NCBI GenBank assembly: GCA_000827495.1
Contig: KN817532.1
Location: 191,388-255,387 of the forward strand
DNA from: Hypholoma sublateritium FD-334 SS-4
Taxonomy: Eukaryota; Basidiomycota; Agaricomycetes; Agaricales; Strophariaceae
Direction of reading: 5' to 3'
DNA length: 64,000 bases
Position 1 is the stretch's first letter, and each line of letters begins with the position of its first letter. Below, one piece after another: positions 25,754 through 37,439 of this stretch. The position numbers and the translations under genes were made by a program. The notes beneath the pieces were generated by a model. It ran no database searches and was not told the DNA's origin. It saw only the letters and a list, made by a program, of their open reading frames with translations.

Positions 25754-26658
25754 TGAGATTCCTGTATAAGGGTTATTTCAGAGCGGTCGTTTGCTTGGAC
25801 AGCAGATAGATTTAGAGGCGTCGCACGTCCGCTCACCCTTTTTATGCGAGAATGGGCCGGTGAGAATCCGTATTTTTTTAAACGCGACGTAGCTAGTATG
25901 ACCCATATACTACGATGTGACTTATCCGTGGTAAACCCTACCAGAATACCATGCCAAGTCTTGAAGTATCGGGTGGATATCAAGTATTCGTGATTTGCAA
26001 TCAAGAGAAGCCTTCCATCTCTTGACACGAGCTCGTGGAGACATGTAACTTTCAATTGTAAAACGCCCGAGCTGAGTGGGCTATGTAATCCTAATTTCCT
26101 ATTTAATCTGACATATTTCACTTACACACAGATACCGGCATGACTGGAGCTCGGCCAGAATTAAGCCCCGCCTCATGTGCATTCCCATGCGTGTGCTCTA
26201 CCTGCTATACATGCCATGAATGATCTAATATATCTATTATAATCAAATCAGCTTGATCCAGAGCTCTTGGTGCGTCTGAAATGACCGACGCCGCTGCCAC
26301 CAGGGGATACAGATTTATGATGGAAATAGTATTCGCATTCTGGAACTGGTCTACGTTGGGTCTACGAGGTGTCCAATCTGATACTCTTTAAGTTAATGAC
26401 ACCGAGAGATTTCATTGTTCCCGGTTTAACTCCGCTTAGACGAGATTCTATCTTCACTACAAATGGCTCACGGCATGTGTGGCTTCAGTCAGCAACTTGA
26501 AGCACAGTTTCTACAAGATATCCTCGGCGCCTGCCACGGATTCTAAACTGTTCAGCTGACTGAAGCAGCTGATAGGTGCCCTGGAGCCACGGTTTATTGT
26601 AATAAAATACTCACCGTCACGGTCTCACTATTACGGCTTTGTGTATCCAAGCAAAATT
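25754..26658. other. Intergenic region between peptide genes
   Basis: AT-rich. One open frame of 123 codons on the minus strand (26121-25750) has an ATG but no signal peptide, domain or family resemblance, and overlaps the promoter and start of the peptide gene at 25753; I leave it uncalled. Confidence 0.35.
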
Positions 26659-26868
26659 TCACGAGTCAGATGACGAATATCTAAACATCTGTTCCTCTGC
26701 TGACGAAGATAGCTTCGGCGAGCCACTGGATAGCTGTAGCATTGTATGAGTAGAGATAACCCCTTTGCCCTGTGAACTTATTGACATGCTGTTCACTCAC
26801 TGTGGGTACCGCGGCGTGGCGAAGGCAGAAATAAGCGAGCGCACGACGGCAACAAAGAGGGTGTTCAT
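26659..26868 (-). CDS. Short secreted peptide, FRY family member 2
   Basis: Exons 26868-26801 and 26725-26659 join over a 75-bp intron with a perfect GTGAGT donor; 44 aa. Exon 1 encodes MNTLFVAVVRSLISAFA, a signal peptide with cleavage near Ala17. Exon 2 encodes GSPKLSSSAEEQMFRY followed by SSSDS and stop. The intron is phase 2, unlike the phase-0 introns of the other four members, and the acceptor chosen is the second of two close AGs (26726-26727) because only it keeps the family tail in frame. A strong TATA box (TATATAAAAA, 26899-26908) lies about 31 bp before the ATG, so the leader would be very short. Confidence 0.62.
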
Positions 26869-27553
26869 GGCGAAAGCTTCGAAGATCCTGAGCCAATGTT
26901 TTTATATAAATTAAATACGAGTGCGTGAGCTTGTAAATTCTCTATATACATGTGTGGAACACAGGCCGAGTCGAGCTGTGCAACAAAAAGTTGCACAATG
27001 GAGTGATTTCAGAGCCTGCAGCTGGAGCTCCACTGGTAGCTACACCTTCACGACTATTATTGCTATCGTTTCTATTAGGAAAACGACAGCGAAATGGCGA
27101 CTGCCGATTTGTCAATATGTCTTTGCTTTTATTATCTCTGGCATTTGGGGGGTCTCATGCACCTCGCCTGAGGGGAATACATCACTCAAAGCCTCAGTCG
27201 TTCTGCCACTTGATAATTTTGACAGAAATAATGTACCTCAGGTGACTGATACAATACCCTGATTTTCAAGCTTTTCTATCAGCTCAAAATCGTATACGCT
27301 AGCATTCGCTTGTGTTCAACTCGTGCTTTTGTGCGGCTGTTCGGGAGGAACGCCAATCTCGGGCTAGTATTTGATTCAGAAATTTGATTTGATAACAAGC
27401 GGCTCATATTGCTACATGATTTGGTCTAGAAATACAAAGTTCTATGCAATCTTCGCGTATATTAGCTCAAAATCAAATAATTCACCATCGCAATGATAAT
27501 TTAATAGGCAGGACTTACCATTTTGCGTGTCTTGTAGTATGTGAGATATCCTC

Positions 27554-27754
27554 CTAGTGTTTGTATTTAAATAACAAGTCTTCAGTCACTGAGATTCTGT
27601 TCCCTGTTGCCAGTGGCTACAATAAATAATAGGTAGTCTATTGTTCAGCTGAATTATCATCGGTAAGTGCTTGCGGCACACGCACCAGCGCCACTATAGT
27701 CTTTGACAGAGAAGATAGGAATGCACAAAGAACAACGACGACGTAGAACTTCAT
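27554..27754 (-). CDS. Short secreted peptide, FRY family member 3
   Basis: Exons 27754-27686 and 27616-27554 join over a 69-bp intron (donor GTGCGT, acceptor TTGTAG, phase 0); 43 aa. Exon 1 encodes MKFYVVVVLCAFLSSLSKT and IVAL, a signal peptide. The spliced tail begins LPLATGNR, like the LPLASPTE start of the member at 46858, and ends SVTEDLLFKYKH, with Lys in place of Arg in the F-[RKQ]-Y triplet. Unspliced, the frame would end after 38 codons without the motif. A TATA box (CTATAAAAT) lies at 27841-27849, 87 bp before the ATG. The shortest and most divergent member. Confidence 0.62.
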
Positions 27755-29544
27755 GTTTGGAGGTTTGGAAGTCGACAAGTTTCAATGTGTGTATGAAAGT
27801 AGGAGAAATTGAGTTGCTGCACAGTAGCAGTCAGAGTATCATTTTATAGTGCACATTCAGTGGATGCTCAATTGATAATCGCTACCAAAATACACCAACT
27901 ATGGCCGAAGCAATGAAGCTTTGAAGACTCAGTGCGACTGCTGCGCTCCCATCTTAGTCGGAATCACTTGGGAATCACAGCATTTTTAATTATGACTCAT
28001 CCGTAGATCCTCTTTTTATTCTTGAGGACAAGCGCAAGGCCATTAGCGAGCTTAAGCGAGGAATTGCGATATCGCAGTGACTTGAGCTATGCTGTTGGCA
28101 TTCATTCATCCAAGTATTCCAGTTGGCATTAACCGGATTCAAGTCAGAGTTGATCACAATGAATTGTCGTTGCATCGTTGTGACTCGTGAGACGTACTTG
28201 CACCGCCAATTTTTGTGGGGACTTTGTGTTTATGTTCGTCGAAATCCCATAGGCTATAGTTTGAAATGCAGGACTCGAAAGAAGGTTTTTTGCAAGTCTT
28301 TTGCAACTTTTTTTCCCTGTAGGGGAGTCCGGACGCCGGAGGCCCGCTTGAAAATTAGTCGCGCCGACCACGTGATCGTGCTCTGCGTAAGCTGAACGCG
28401 CTCGTCAAATCCAAGTTCGAAGTTCGAACCTTCATACCACCACAGCAAGCTCTGGCTCCGCATGCGGTGTGCTGCTTCCTCAGATCTCTTCCTCGCCTAC
28501 ATTTATTCCGTATATCCGTTTCACCCCTCGCGTTCGCAACGCGAGTTGCTATCAGCTCTACTCAGGCTCTACTAACGCGAACCGGATAACTCTGCTGTGG
28601 TCCGCTGCTCAGACCTGCTCTGCCTGGTGCTCGAAATTAGTCTTCCTATGAGTCTATTTCCCTCCCGACGCTCCCTCAACCATTCCAGCCCGCCTGCGAC
28701 ACATGTTCTGACTCTCATGTCTATCCACCACCGTTCACCATTTCATATGCTGCAATCATGGGCTGCGAGGACCCCGCGCATCCGGATGCAGATCTCGTAT
28801 CCCAGTACCTATCGCAATGTCCCTTGAAAACCGCTAAGCTGCGGGTTTGTAACACGCACACTCGTATGCGGTATGCTACCTCCTTTCGTACCAATTGACC
28901 ACTTCAGCACGGCAACTGTCACAAACGAACGAACGAACCGCAGGGTTGATCTCGGCGCTCGACTCGCTCGCGCATGTCTCAATTTCCACTGGTATATAAA
29001 AGGAAATGCCTCATGGATATGGTACGCCGCCCACCCCTGTCCAATGTCGCCACCAACAGCAGATGTCTCTGTGTGCCCATGATTGTCAAAAAGACGTAGC
29101 CGACTCTTTTTCGACCCAACTAATAAACTTAAACTAGCGTCAACCTGCCCTCCCACGACAACACCTGTCTTGGTCAATCCGAGTCAGTTTTCCTAAACAA
29201 TAGCCGCAACGATTGTATCATACTCAGCGGTCACTCTTCAGCGCCAGCAATCCCACTAATATGTCAGACTTTTCTGTATTTTTAGATGGTCGCTTTTCAC
29301 ATTGTCAGGAGTTTGTGAATGGGCTAGCTTCGTCTGGGGATGCCGTCTGATTTTCAGGGCCCAACCTGGAACTCCGGTGGCAATTGGTACCCGCCATCAT
29401 CCAGCTGCTCTCTTGTCATTGTCAAGGACGACATAAATGATATCCACCGCCGACGAAGTTGACTAATAAAGCCGTCTTTTTCAAGCGAATGGTACTTAAG
29501 TTCAAATCTCGTGTGATTTTATCTTTCAGCGGTATACCACAATC
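27755..29544. other. Intergenic region
   Basis: About 1.8 kb. No gene, RNA or repeat that I can support; open frames stay below 125 codons and have no domain. The minus-strand frame 28809-29177 is the longest and is not convincing. The right end holds the promoter of the seven-TM gene. Confidence 0.4.
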
Positions 29545-30813
29545 ATGTCGGACCCTCAATTCCCCGTCAACGTTGAACAAGCCTTGATTGATTCATCGGT
29601 CGAGACTACAATTTTGCAGGCATTTCTCACCGGTCAGTAGTGGCATTCCGCTGGAAAATTTACTGTGAATGGAAGCACTGAACATGAAATAAATTCCTCG
29701 CGTAGGGCTGTATACGCTGTTATTTGTTCAAGCAATCGGTGAGAAGTTAACATATGCACTACCCGAATAGAATTGAGTGCTAACATCATGTTTTTGAAAG
29801 TGCCTTTGGTTCGAGAAGGAAGGTACAAGATATATGCCCTGGCATTGACGCTCCTCTATGCCATGATTGTGATCAACCTAGCTTCAGCATGGGATATTCT
29901 GCGATCTGTTGTTGTCTTGAGCGACGCAACAAGGGATACGATGGCTTTACAGATTCTCGGAGGCCCCCTCAAAGTCCCTAGACTGGCAAATGCCAGCGGC
30001 TCTATTGCCATCCTTATTGCGGACTCGATACTCGTCAGCCGATTACTTGATAGAAAGACTTCGTCTTCGCTGATTGAGTATGGCAGGCGTGGCGATGCTA
30101 TGTATATTGGCAGCGAAACATTTTTGTCCTTGGAGGATTCTCTCTTTTGATACTGGGAGAAGTCGGTAAGGTCTCCCTATCGCTATGGTACAATTGTCGG
30201 AAGTATTGATATAAATATTGTCAGCGCTCATCCCAACCTACTTGGTCCTCAACGCCACCTTGGGGCCACACCAGATCTCCATCATCTGCCTCTATTTCCT
30301 GATATCTGTGGGAATTACCACCATCGCGACGTCCATGATTGCTTACAAGATTATCACCCTATCAAGGCGCAGAAAGGAACATATCAGAAGATACGAATAT
30401 ACTGCACAAATCATCGTGGAGTCTGGACTGCTGTACTCTGTTACCCTCTTCATCACGGCAGTGCTGCTGGCTGTTCAAGGCTCGAGCTTGGATGATTTGA
30501 ACGTGGTTCAGGCTGCGTCGTATTTTGGGGCGATCTTGACTCCCGTAACGGTACGAGACGCGTGTTCTCTGTTCAACACATACTGACATAAGGACCGTGA
30601 TCGCAGGGAATTGCGCCAACGCTCACGTCTTATCGAATTCTATCAACGACCGCCGCAGACGATGAACAAAACTCACACTTGGCAGTTCAATCACGCATTC
30701 CCTTTGCCCGGGGCGCACAAACTACGAACGGACACGAGCTCAGTACGATTAAAGCAGCTGATGACAAACGTACGCCTTCGCCGGAGCCCCGAGCGGGGGG
30801 ATACCATGTTTAA
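29545..30813 (+). CDS. Seven-TM protein, tandem paralog A
   Basis: Exons 29545-29632, 29706-29738, 29801-30033, 30087-30165, 30225-30550 and 30607-30813; 321 aa. The protein has an outside N terminus of about 28 residues (DPQFPVNVEQALIDSSVE), then about seven hydrophobic helices, a short loop LVLNATLGPHQIS, the conserved junction GIAPTL, and a charged cytoplasmic tail of about 60 residues. Exon lengths 88, 33, 79 and 326 nt are identical to those of the copy at 33700, and exon 3 differs by one codon. Large families of such receptor-like proteins occur in agaricomycetes; ligand and partner are unknown. The paralogs flank the UstYa gene. Confidence 0.82.
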
Positions 30814-31644
30814 AATTGCACATGTCGAGAAATATCTTCGGGAAAAGAATTATGCTCCTCGTTCCAATAATCCCTTACTTCATGTATTTTTCATAGTTCT
30901 AGTGAATGCTATGCGGACGGCGTCCTTGTCATCATCTTTCAATAAGTGTACAGACCCCTACTTGTATGAACACCCTACATTTACTAGAGCCTATTGAGTT
31001 GAGTCTGGAATCACTACAGACTCTGAGCCTCAAGATAGAGTTGAAGAATTTTATGCCGTCAAGCCACCGGACAATTCGTGAAACTGATCCCTGTCCAAAT
31101 TCTATCTCGTTATGCGAAGCTATAAATAACATACACGTCTGATTTCCTCGGTAACGGTGGATTCTTCGGCAAGATTAGATCGACTGGAAAATAAAAGCAC
31201 GCGTATCTACTACACTACTGTTATGTGCGCGTCAGCTAGTCCTTGAAAACAGATGTTGAGGCTCAAGCATAATTACTGCAGCTTGGGCCTCGTTTGAGCC
31301 TGACAAAGAAGAGCGTAGCGTCGCAGTGAACATAATGCATATAGGACATGCAATGACCCTGATCTCGGCGGACGTAAGTCAACCGCAACGTCATCAATCT
31401 TCTGACATTTATCCTAACTTCAAGTGTTATGCGACCAACATCTAGAGCGCTACGTACTCAAACGCTCCTCCGAAACTGATAGACGGCTTCTTGGGGCTCC
31501 ACTGTTCGAAAATTCCGTCGGATGATCTGCGGCTCAGGGTAAATACAGTCTTTTTTGTACCATTGTCGATGCAGGGGTTTGTAGAGCTGTCAGTCATTCA
31601 TCTCGTATTAAAACATTGCCAGTGCGGCAGACGGGGGAATCTAT
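30814..31644. other. Intergenic region
   Basis: Separates the convergent seven-TM gene A and UstYa gene. No supportable feature. Confidence 0.4.
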
Positions 31645-32609
31645 TTATATCTGTTTGCCGTGCACAGGGTTCCCTTCCACCCATATAGTTCCGTCGTATG
31701 TCTCCAGAGCGCGCGACGCCGCCCATTCGTGAATTTTATCGTAGTTCAAACATGTGTGCGTAACGTCCCAGGTGATCATGGCTTGCTTTGATCCCTTATC
31801 CCATTGCCAGACTCCCGGAGTCGTATCGGGCATGCACATGTGCGTCTGTCTAAGCATGTCAATGCAGTGTTCCGAATGTTCGTGAACTGTCTTATTTCGG
31901 AGATCGTACTCCACTCCATAGTAGTCGGGATACAGGTTTTTTCTCAGGTAGTTCTGGTAGAAGCGATTAGTACATGTGGCTCCAAGAAGGTGACAAGGTT
32001 TCCCAGAAACGCACTAAGCAATGGAGATTGTGAAATACTGAGAGCGTCGTGATATACCCGGTTGGATCTTCAGCAATCCGCGACGTTTTATTTGGGAGTA
32101 GGTGCAGCTCGTTGTTCGTTACTCTGAATACCGCTCCTGGAATGGATAATTAGAAGACAAATTTGAGCTCAAGGACGAGCCCATATGTACCCTGGTATAG
32201 AGCGTCCCATAAAGCGTCTATTCCAGGTGTAGGAGGGCCTTCATACGGTGACAAATGAGTTGGGATACTGTTATGAAAAACGCGTGTCTCGTGAAAAATA
32301 TGCGTATCGGGTATGAGAGCTTGCAAATTATGCCATGTCGTAAGTTTGGTACTACTGAAGCTTGTAGGCCTTGCGCTTACGATGAATGAGCCCCGAGGTA
32401 GAAGCGGGCTTGAAGAAAAATGTCAAGCCGACGATGATCACTAGGAACTCAAAGACAGCAATGATTTTCCATAAGCTCCAAGAAGATCTAAGGCCTAGAT
32501 GGTATCCTTGGTGAGCGAAATCATGGTCGGAAGATGCCTTCAGAGGTAAGGGATCATATTGTGAAGAACGCGATCCTGTAAAGCGGAATAATCGAGAGAC
32601 GGATTCCAT
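31645..32609 (-). CDS. UstYa-family (DUF3328) oxidase-like protein
   Basis: Exons 32609-32381, 32319-32191, 32136-32015 and 31953-31645; 262 aa. A cytoplasmic N terminus of about 45 residues is followed by one membrane helix (about 47-66), then the lumenal UstYa domain. Both hallmark HxxHC motifs are present: HNLHC at 155-159 within SVFHNLHCL, and HSEHC at 186-190. The flanking YPDYYG, DTTPGVW and WDVTHTCLNYDKI are also standard. UstYa proteins catalyse oxidative cyclisation or halogenation of ribosomal peptides and other metabolites in fungal secretory compartments (ustiloxin, asperipin, cyclochlorotine pathways). The start is the only Met before the membrane segment. Nearest genes are seven-TM copies on both sides and, 3.9 kb away, the peptide gene at 27754. 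Confidence 0.92.
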
Positions 32610-33699
32610 GGCAGGACAACAGTTGCGACACCAAGATTAACAGCGAGAATTTATAAGGGGAATCTCTGAGTCAAAAGAAGCACAGATGCATAATACGTTC
32701 CGATCAAGATACAGCATTGAAAGTTCGAGGATGCGGGTATGCAGATATGTGTTTTAAGCAGCGCATCCTTTGGAATCAAATTAGTGCTCAAAATAATCCC
32801 TGTTGCACGCCGAATGGCCCAGATAAAGAGGGTCGCATCAGATCCCAGCGGCAGCCTGTGTACCGTACAAGTACAAGTACTCCACACGAGACAGAAATAG
32901 GTATGGTGTTGCTGGGAACAGCTCTGCATTACTGGTTCAATATGTGGCACACCCGTACATATTATCCCTTGCATTTGATAGCTATATAACATCAAAGGTC
33001 TGCGTCGAGTCAGTATATACGTTCCACATCAATGATGTCAATGAATGTGCTGTGCGCAGTGCTTTCCCGAGTCAGCGTTGGAAAGCGCGAGCCACCAGCC
33101 TGATCTTAACAACGCCTGTGCCTTCAGTACTTGTTTCCAAATATGATACGATTCAACTGCAAGTAGAAGGTGCTTTAGTCGATAGTCGAATATAAAAAAC
33201 TTTTATGAAATCAAAAGGATGGGAAGTATTAGTATTGCACTATGAAGTAGCAGTAACCCATTTTGTGGGTGACAACTTTATGAGCAAGCGATAATCCTGA
33301 CAAAATGACTAAAAGTACATGGTACAAATCCCATATTTTATTTACCGAATAAGAAGCCTCACTTGGCCCCAGAGCCTGACGGTTCCTTATGATAATGTAT
33401 CGACCTCTTTATTTCTATTTTGTGGAAAGCAAGGAAATTACCCATGGCCGCGGATATTGGGCGGCACCCTTAGATCGTACGGTCCCAGGTCAAACAAATG
33501 GAGAAATATCTTTCCCAATAAATGCCATCACAGGCTGTCGTGGAAGCAGAGTGCCGTTACAGATTGCTTGACGCGACCACAATGCAGCTGCTTCTGTGTC
33601 ATGATGTGAATAGCGTGGCTGTGGCTGCGTAGAAGTTGATTTAAAAGTACACGCGCATGGGACGCTCTTCTTACCTTCTCAGCTCTCACCAGGTGCACT
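32610..33699. other. Intergenic region
   Basis: About 1.1 kb, divergent promoter region of the UstYa gene (minus) and seven-TM gene B (plus). A minus-strand frame of 114 codons (32995-32651) is hydrophobic in places but lacks a family match; it could be a gene remnant. Confidence 0.4.
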
Positions 33700-34978
33700 A
33701 TGTCAGACTTGCCGTTCCCTCTTGAAGTTATTCAGGTGGAAATCGACGCATTGGTAGAGTCGACGATCTTACAGGCGTTCGTTACGGGTACGTGACTCAG
33801 TATTGCCATGGTTCGTGAATTATATACTTGAATCTTTTCCAGGGCTTTACACGTTACTGTTTTTCCAGGCAATCGGTCAGAGTCCTGTTAAATAAATCTG
33901 TACTCATCCTCAATTCCGTTCTTTCTAGTACCACTAATCCGTCAAAAGAAACCATTTTTCGTGGTCGTGCTCAGCGCTCTTTACATCGCCATCATCCTGA
34001 ACTTGGCTGCAACATGGCAGATTCTGCGCTCTGTAGTCGTTACGAATAACGCGACAAGGGTCACCATGATTTTGGAATATCTCGAAGGTCCGATTGTCAT
34101 TCCCAGGATGGCCAACGCGACGGGATCTATAGCCATTCTTCTTGCGGACAGTTTGTTGGTGAGTAGAGGCTTGATAATATTCCGCGATCCCAACCCCACT
34201 GAGCGGTATACTTTGTTTAAAGGTTTGGAGATGTTACGTTCTTTGGCATAAGAACAAGTGGATATTGGCCATGTTCTCTGTGTTCATTCTTGGGGAATTC
34301 AGTAAGTTGATTATCAGTTGTGGTGTATAACATGTTACGACGACATTTGTCTATTTAGCTGTGCTCCCGATCTACTTGACCCTCAACACTACCCTTGGGC
34401 CCCATAAAATCTCAATCATTATTGTTTACTTCCTCATTTCTGCTGGAGTCACTACCCTCGCAACGAGCTTGATCATATACCGCATTTTCGACGTTTCAAG
34501 GCGAAGCAGCAATGAAATGAACTCATATCAATACACAATCGAGATCTTGGTCGAATCTGGTGTCATGTATACTGCCACAATTGTTGTGACAGCCATCCTC
34601 CTTGCCATCCAGGGTTCCAGCTTTGATGATTTGAAGGTTGTCCAGGCCGCCTCGTACTTCGGGGCGCTATTAACTCCCATGACCGTCAGTCGGTTTGGTT
34701 CTACTTTCCTCCGGTCGTCGCGCTAACTGCATCATCTGCAGGGAATCGCACCAACACTTATCACGGCGAGAATTGTGTCTGGAAGCGCCAGACCTGACGT
34801 AGAGTGGTCGAAACCATTCTCTGGTATGGCATTCAAGACGCAGGATATGTCGCGACTCGGATATGCTGGGGAGTCTCACACGGAAGTCGACAATATCGCC
34901 AGCAAGCGTATCGGCCTATCTATTGGCGGCATAGGGGAAAGCAAGACGGTTTTGAACGAAGAAAAGAGTAGCGTGTAG
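33700..34978 (+). CDS. Seven-TM protein, tandem paralog B
   Basis: Exons 33700-33787, 33843-33875, 33929-34158, 34223-34301, 34359-34684 and 34742-34978; 330 aa. Same layout as gene A: short outside N terminus, about seven helices, GLYTLLFFQAI, LVWRCYVLWHKNKW, LNTTLGPHKIS, GIAPTL and a longer Ser/Gly-rich cytoplasmic tail of about 70 residues. Sequence identity to gene A is obvious over the helices and low in the tail, so the tail may differ in partner. Intron positions and phases are the same in both copies (1, 1, 0, 1, 0). Role unknown; receptor-like topology is inference. Confidence 0.83.
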
Positions 34979-35522
34979 TGTTTGCACTACATCTTTGAAG
35001 TTACACTGGTTTACTTGTTTAACTATGTATGACATATGTTACAGAACACCGCAGTCCGAAATTCTGTGTAATACTATTACTGCCTAATAATTGTCGTGAC
35101 TTTGCTCACTGATGATAGAAACTTTGAGTTTGGATCTCAAAAGATATTCATGTACAGCACCAAACAGCATTGACACCGACCATCCTAAAGTAGCCTAAAG
35201 CACATTCTTCGGAGCCCAGTCCAGTCCCGATGACTCTTATGGCGTTGCTGTGTACGAAATCAGAATTAGCAGGTCAACGTGACGGGCATTCGAGCCATCG
35301 TTGAAGTAGCCATCATGGTAATCAAATCTCGATTAACTTGTATCTCGCACTGCAGTGGCCATCATGATGCATGAAACTGGGTAAATATTAGGATAATCAA
35401 TATATTACTATATGTACTTAAAGTTTTGGGTGAGATACTTGTCGATACGGTTTGTTTCAAGGCCAAGGAGACAATGCGTAAGTACTACCCGCCCATCACT
35501 GCCTGCCCCGGCCCGGGATAAC
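34979..35522. other. Intergenic region, convergent gene ends
   Basis: Holds the 3-prime ends of seven-TM gene B and the DUF6697 gene. An open frame (35779-35408, minus) overlaps the DUF6697 last exon in another frame and could contribute an alternative last exon, but this is not needed. Confidence 0.4.
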
Positions 35523-37439
35523 CTACCATAGGCAGATAGGCGACGCACACGTCCCGCCACTGAGCTTGTAAGACTCGGAAACCAATTTTTGTTCCTCATC
35601 CGAGATGTCGAGAATTTCATCTGAGCGTGAAGCCACAGGCGGGTCCACATACTCCAATTCATCATTATCTGACTCACTCCCCATGTCCGGGACGGCGTAG
35701 GGAGTAGGGTTGAACTTTCTCGGAGACAGATATACCGGTGGGTCGGCGTATTCGAGATCGTCGTCAGATTCCTGATCAATATTCATTTCACCATCATCGG
35801 GTGTGCGCTTCCGAAAGCGGGAGATAGGCGGGTCAACATACTCCAGGCTACCATCGCACTCGCTATCATTGTTGGGGTCGGCTTCAGGAGTGGCTTCGCG
35901 CTTGCGCTTTCGAGAGCGCGTTACAGGCAGGTCAACATACTCCAATTCGTCGCTTGAATCGCTTTTGAGAGTCTTGCCTTCAGGACCACTCTCAGTAGTG
36001 GTTTCGCGCTTGCGTTTCTTCGAGTGTGGTTTTTGACTCCCGGTCTTCATCTTGCCAGCAGCTCTGTTCCTATTTCCAGGCACCTTCTTTGGTTTTGGTG
36101 GTGGAGGCACCCATACAGGGAATTTCTCGCTCAGGTCGCGCTGGAAGTCATTGTCATAGCCCACACACTTCATAGTGTAGATGGACATTTTCTGATATAG
36201 AAAGGTAAAGGGATTGATTATGAGCAATGAAGAAGGGTGTGTATAGAAAATAGCGGCTGGTGCTCACTTCTATGCCTTGCATAAACGCAGCTTTTATTTC
36301 TGCTGTAGGAACCTCTTTGCACTGTTGCTTTCTATTAATTTGTGCTTGTTCAACTTCCTCCCAGGTGGGTTCCCGACCTAGCTCTCTTCGAAGCAGAATG
36401 CGTGCGCAAATCTGGAGACCCCACCCCTTCTTGGGCAACGCTTTGGCCCATGTCTCGCGAAACTAGACCGTGACTAAAGTATTAGCGCGAGATATCCCAA
36501 ATAAATTATTCTCTATACTTTTGCTGATTGTGTCGCATATTCCCCCACCGTCAGATGCAGCGGGCTAGCTGGTGCAACTTTATACATCCCCATGTACTGG
36601 TATACGCTTGCTTTCGGGCCCACTTCTGGAACCGCCTTTACAAAGACGCGCTTAGTCTGCTGGATATGGTGGTCGGGATTTATGCAAAACCACAGCCCGG
36701 GAGCACCAGCGAGCAGCGGTGCCTCGGGCTGGTACTCAGTGGGAAGGAACATCCAGTCGTCCATTCCGTGAACGTCAAGGAATTTGCGCGCGGGACTTGG
36801 GAATGTCTCCTCCATGTTCCCTCCATAGGTCGCTGATATGAAATGCCGGGTTACCACCACCTCGCGTGTTGCCTGATCCAGTGCGAAGTATTGATCCTGA
36901 ATATCAAGGCCGATGGGTTTGAGACGGTCCCTGAGCGTTTGTGGGAGGAGAGCCATTCCCACATTCTTCTTGACTTTCGTCTGTGATATTCATCCAACAT
37001 CCATCAACATTTAGTGCCGTAGCTCGCAGCAGCGGGGCATATAGATAGCGACGTACATTCTTTAGCAGAGCCAGCTTCTCAAAGTCGCGCTTCTCTTCCT
37101 CCGCCCAACGCAGTCGCACTTCGGCTAGTGTCGGAAGATGGACACCGTCAAAGACGAGGCGCTGCCGTTTTGGCAGAGGCGGGTGGATCTCCGGGTCTGG
37201 CTTTGCACAAGGTTTACAGTTGGATTCATCGTAGTCGTTCTGTTGATGCGTGAGTGCTAGTAGGACGGTGTTAGGAACGTCAGGAAAACACGTACGAATT
37301 CCAGACGGGTCTCTACAATCTCTCGTTTCACGTCGAAAATAACACCGCATACATTTTCCTGGGCGTAGAAGTTAGGAGGGCAAGGGTGGCGGATTTTCGA
37401 ACGTACCTGAGGAGACTCGACCTTGGCGGGTGCCAACAT
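35523..37439 (-). CDS. DUF6697 protein with repetitive LEYVDPPV tail
   Basis: Exons 37439-37407, 37358-37296, 37239-37057, 36980-36519, 36462-36268 and 36191-35523; 534 aa. The core (about residues 115-335) matches the basidiomycete DUF6697 domain as I know it: TYGGNMEETFPSP, HGMDDWMFLPTEY, APGLWF, KRVFVKAV, YQYMGMYKV, KKGWGLQICARILLRRELGREPTW and MKCVGYDNDFQRDL. Two basic stretches (PHSKKRKRE, SRKRKRE) look like nuclear localisation signals. The C-terminal third has four copies of LEY[VA]D[PL]P at 395, 428, 458 and 491, each after an acidic Ser/Asp run. Function of the domain is not known; nuclear role is inference. Confidence 0.85.

Noticed and set aside
25750..26121. 123-codon minus-strand frame beside peptide gene 1.
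   Set aside because: No domain or signal. It overlaps the TATA box, leader and first base of the better-supported peptide gene.
27119..27247. Short frame with a signal-peptide-like start (MSLLLLSLAFGGSHA).
   Set aside because: The rest has no F-x-Y tail, no intron logic and no TATA box. It reads as chance in AT-rich DNA.
32651..32995. A hydrophobic 114-codon frame that could be a third seven-TM copy.
   Set aside because: No family landmark (GPHxIS, GIAPTL, WRCYV) is present.
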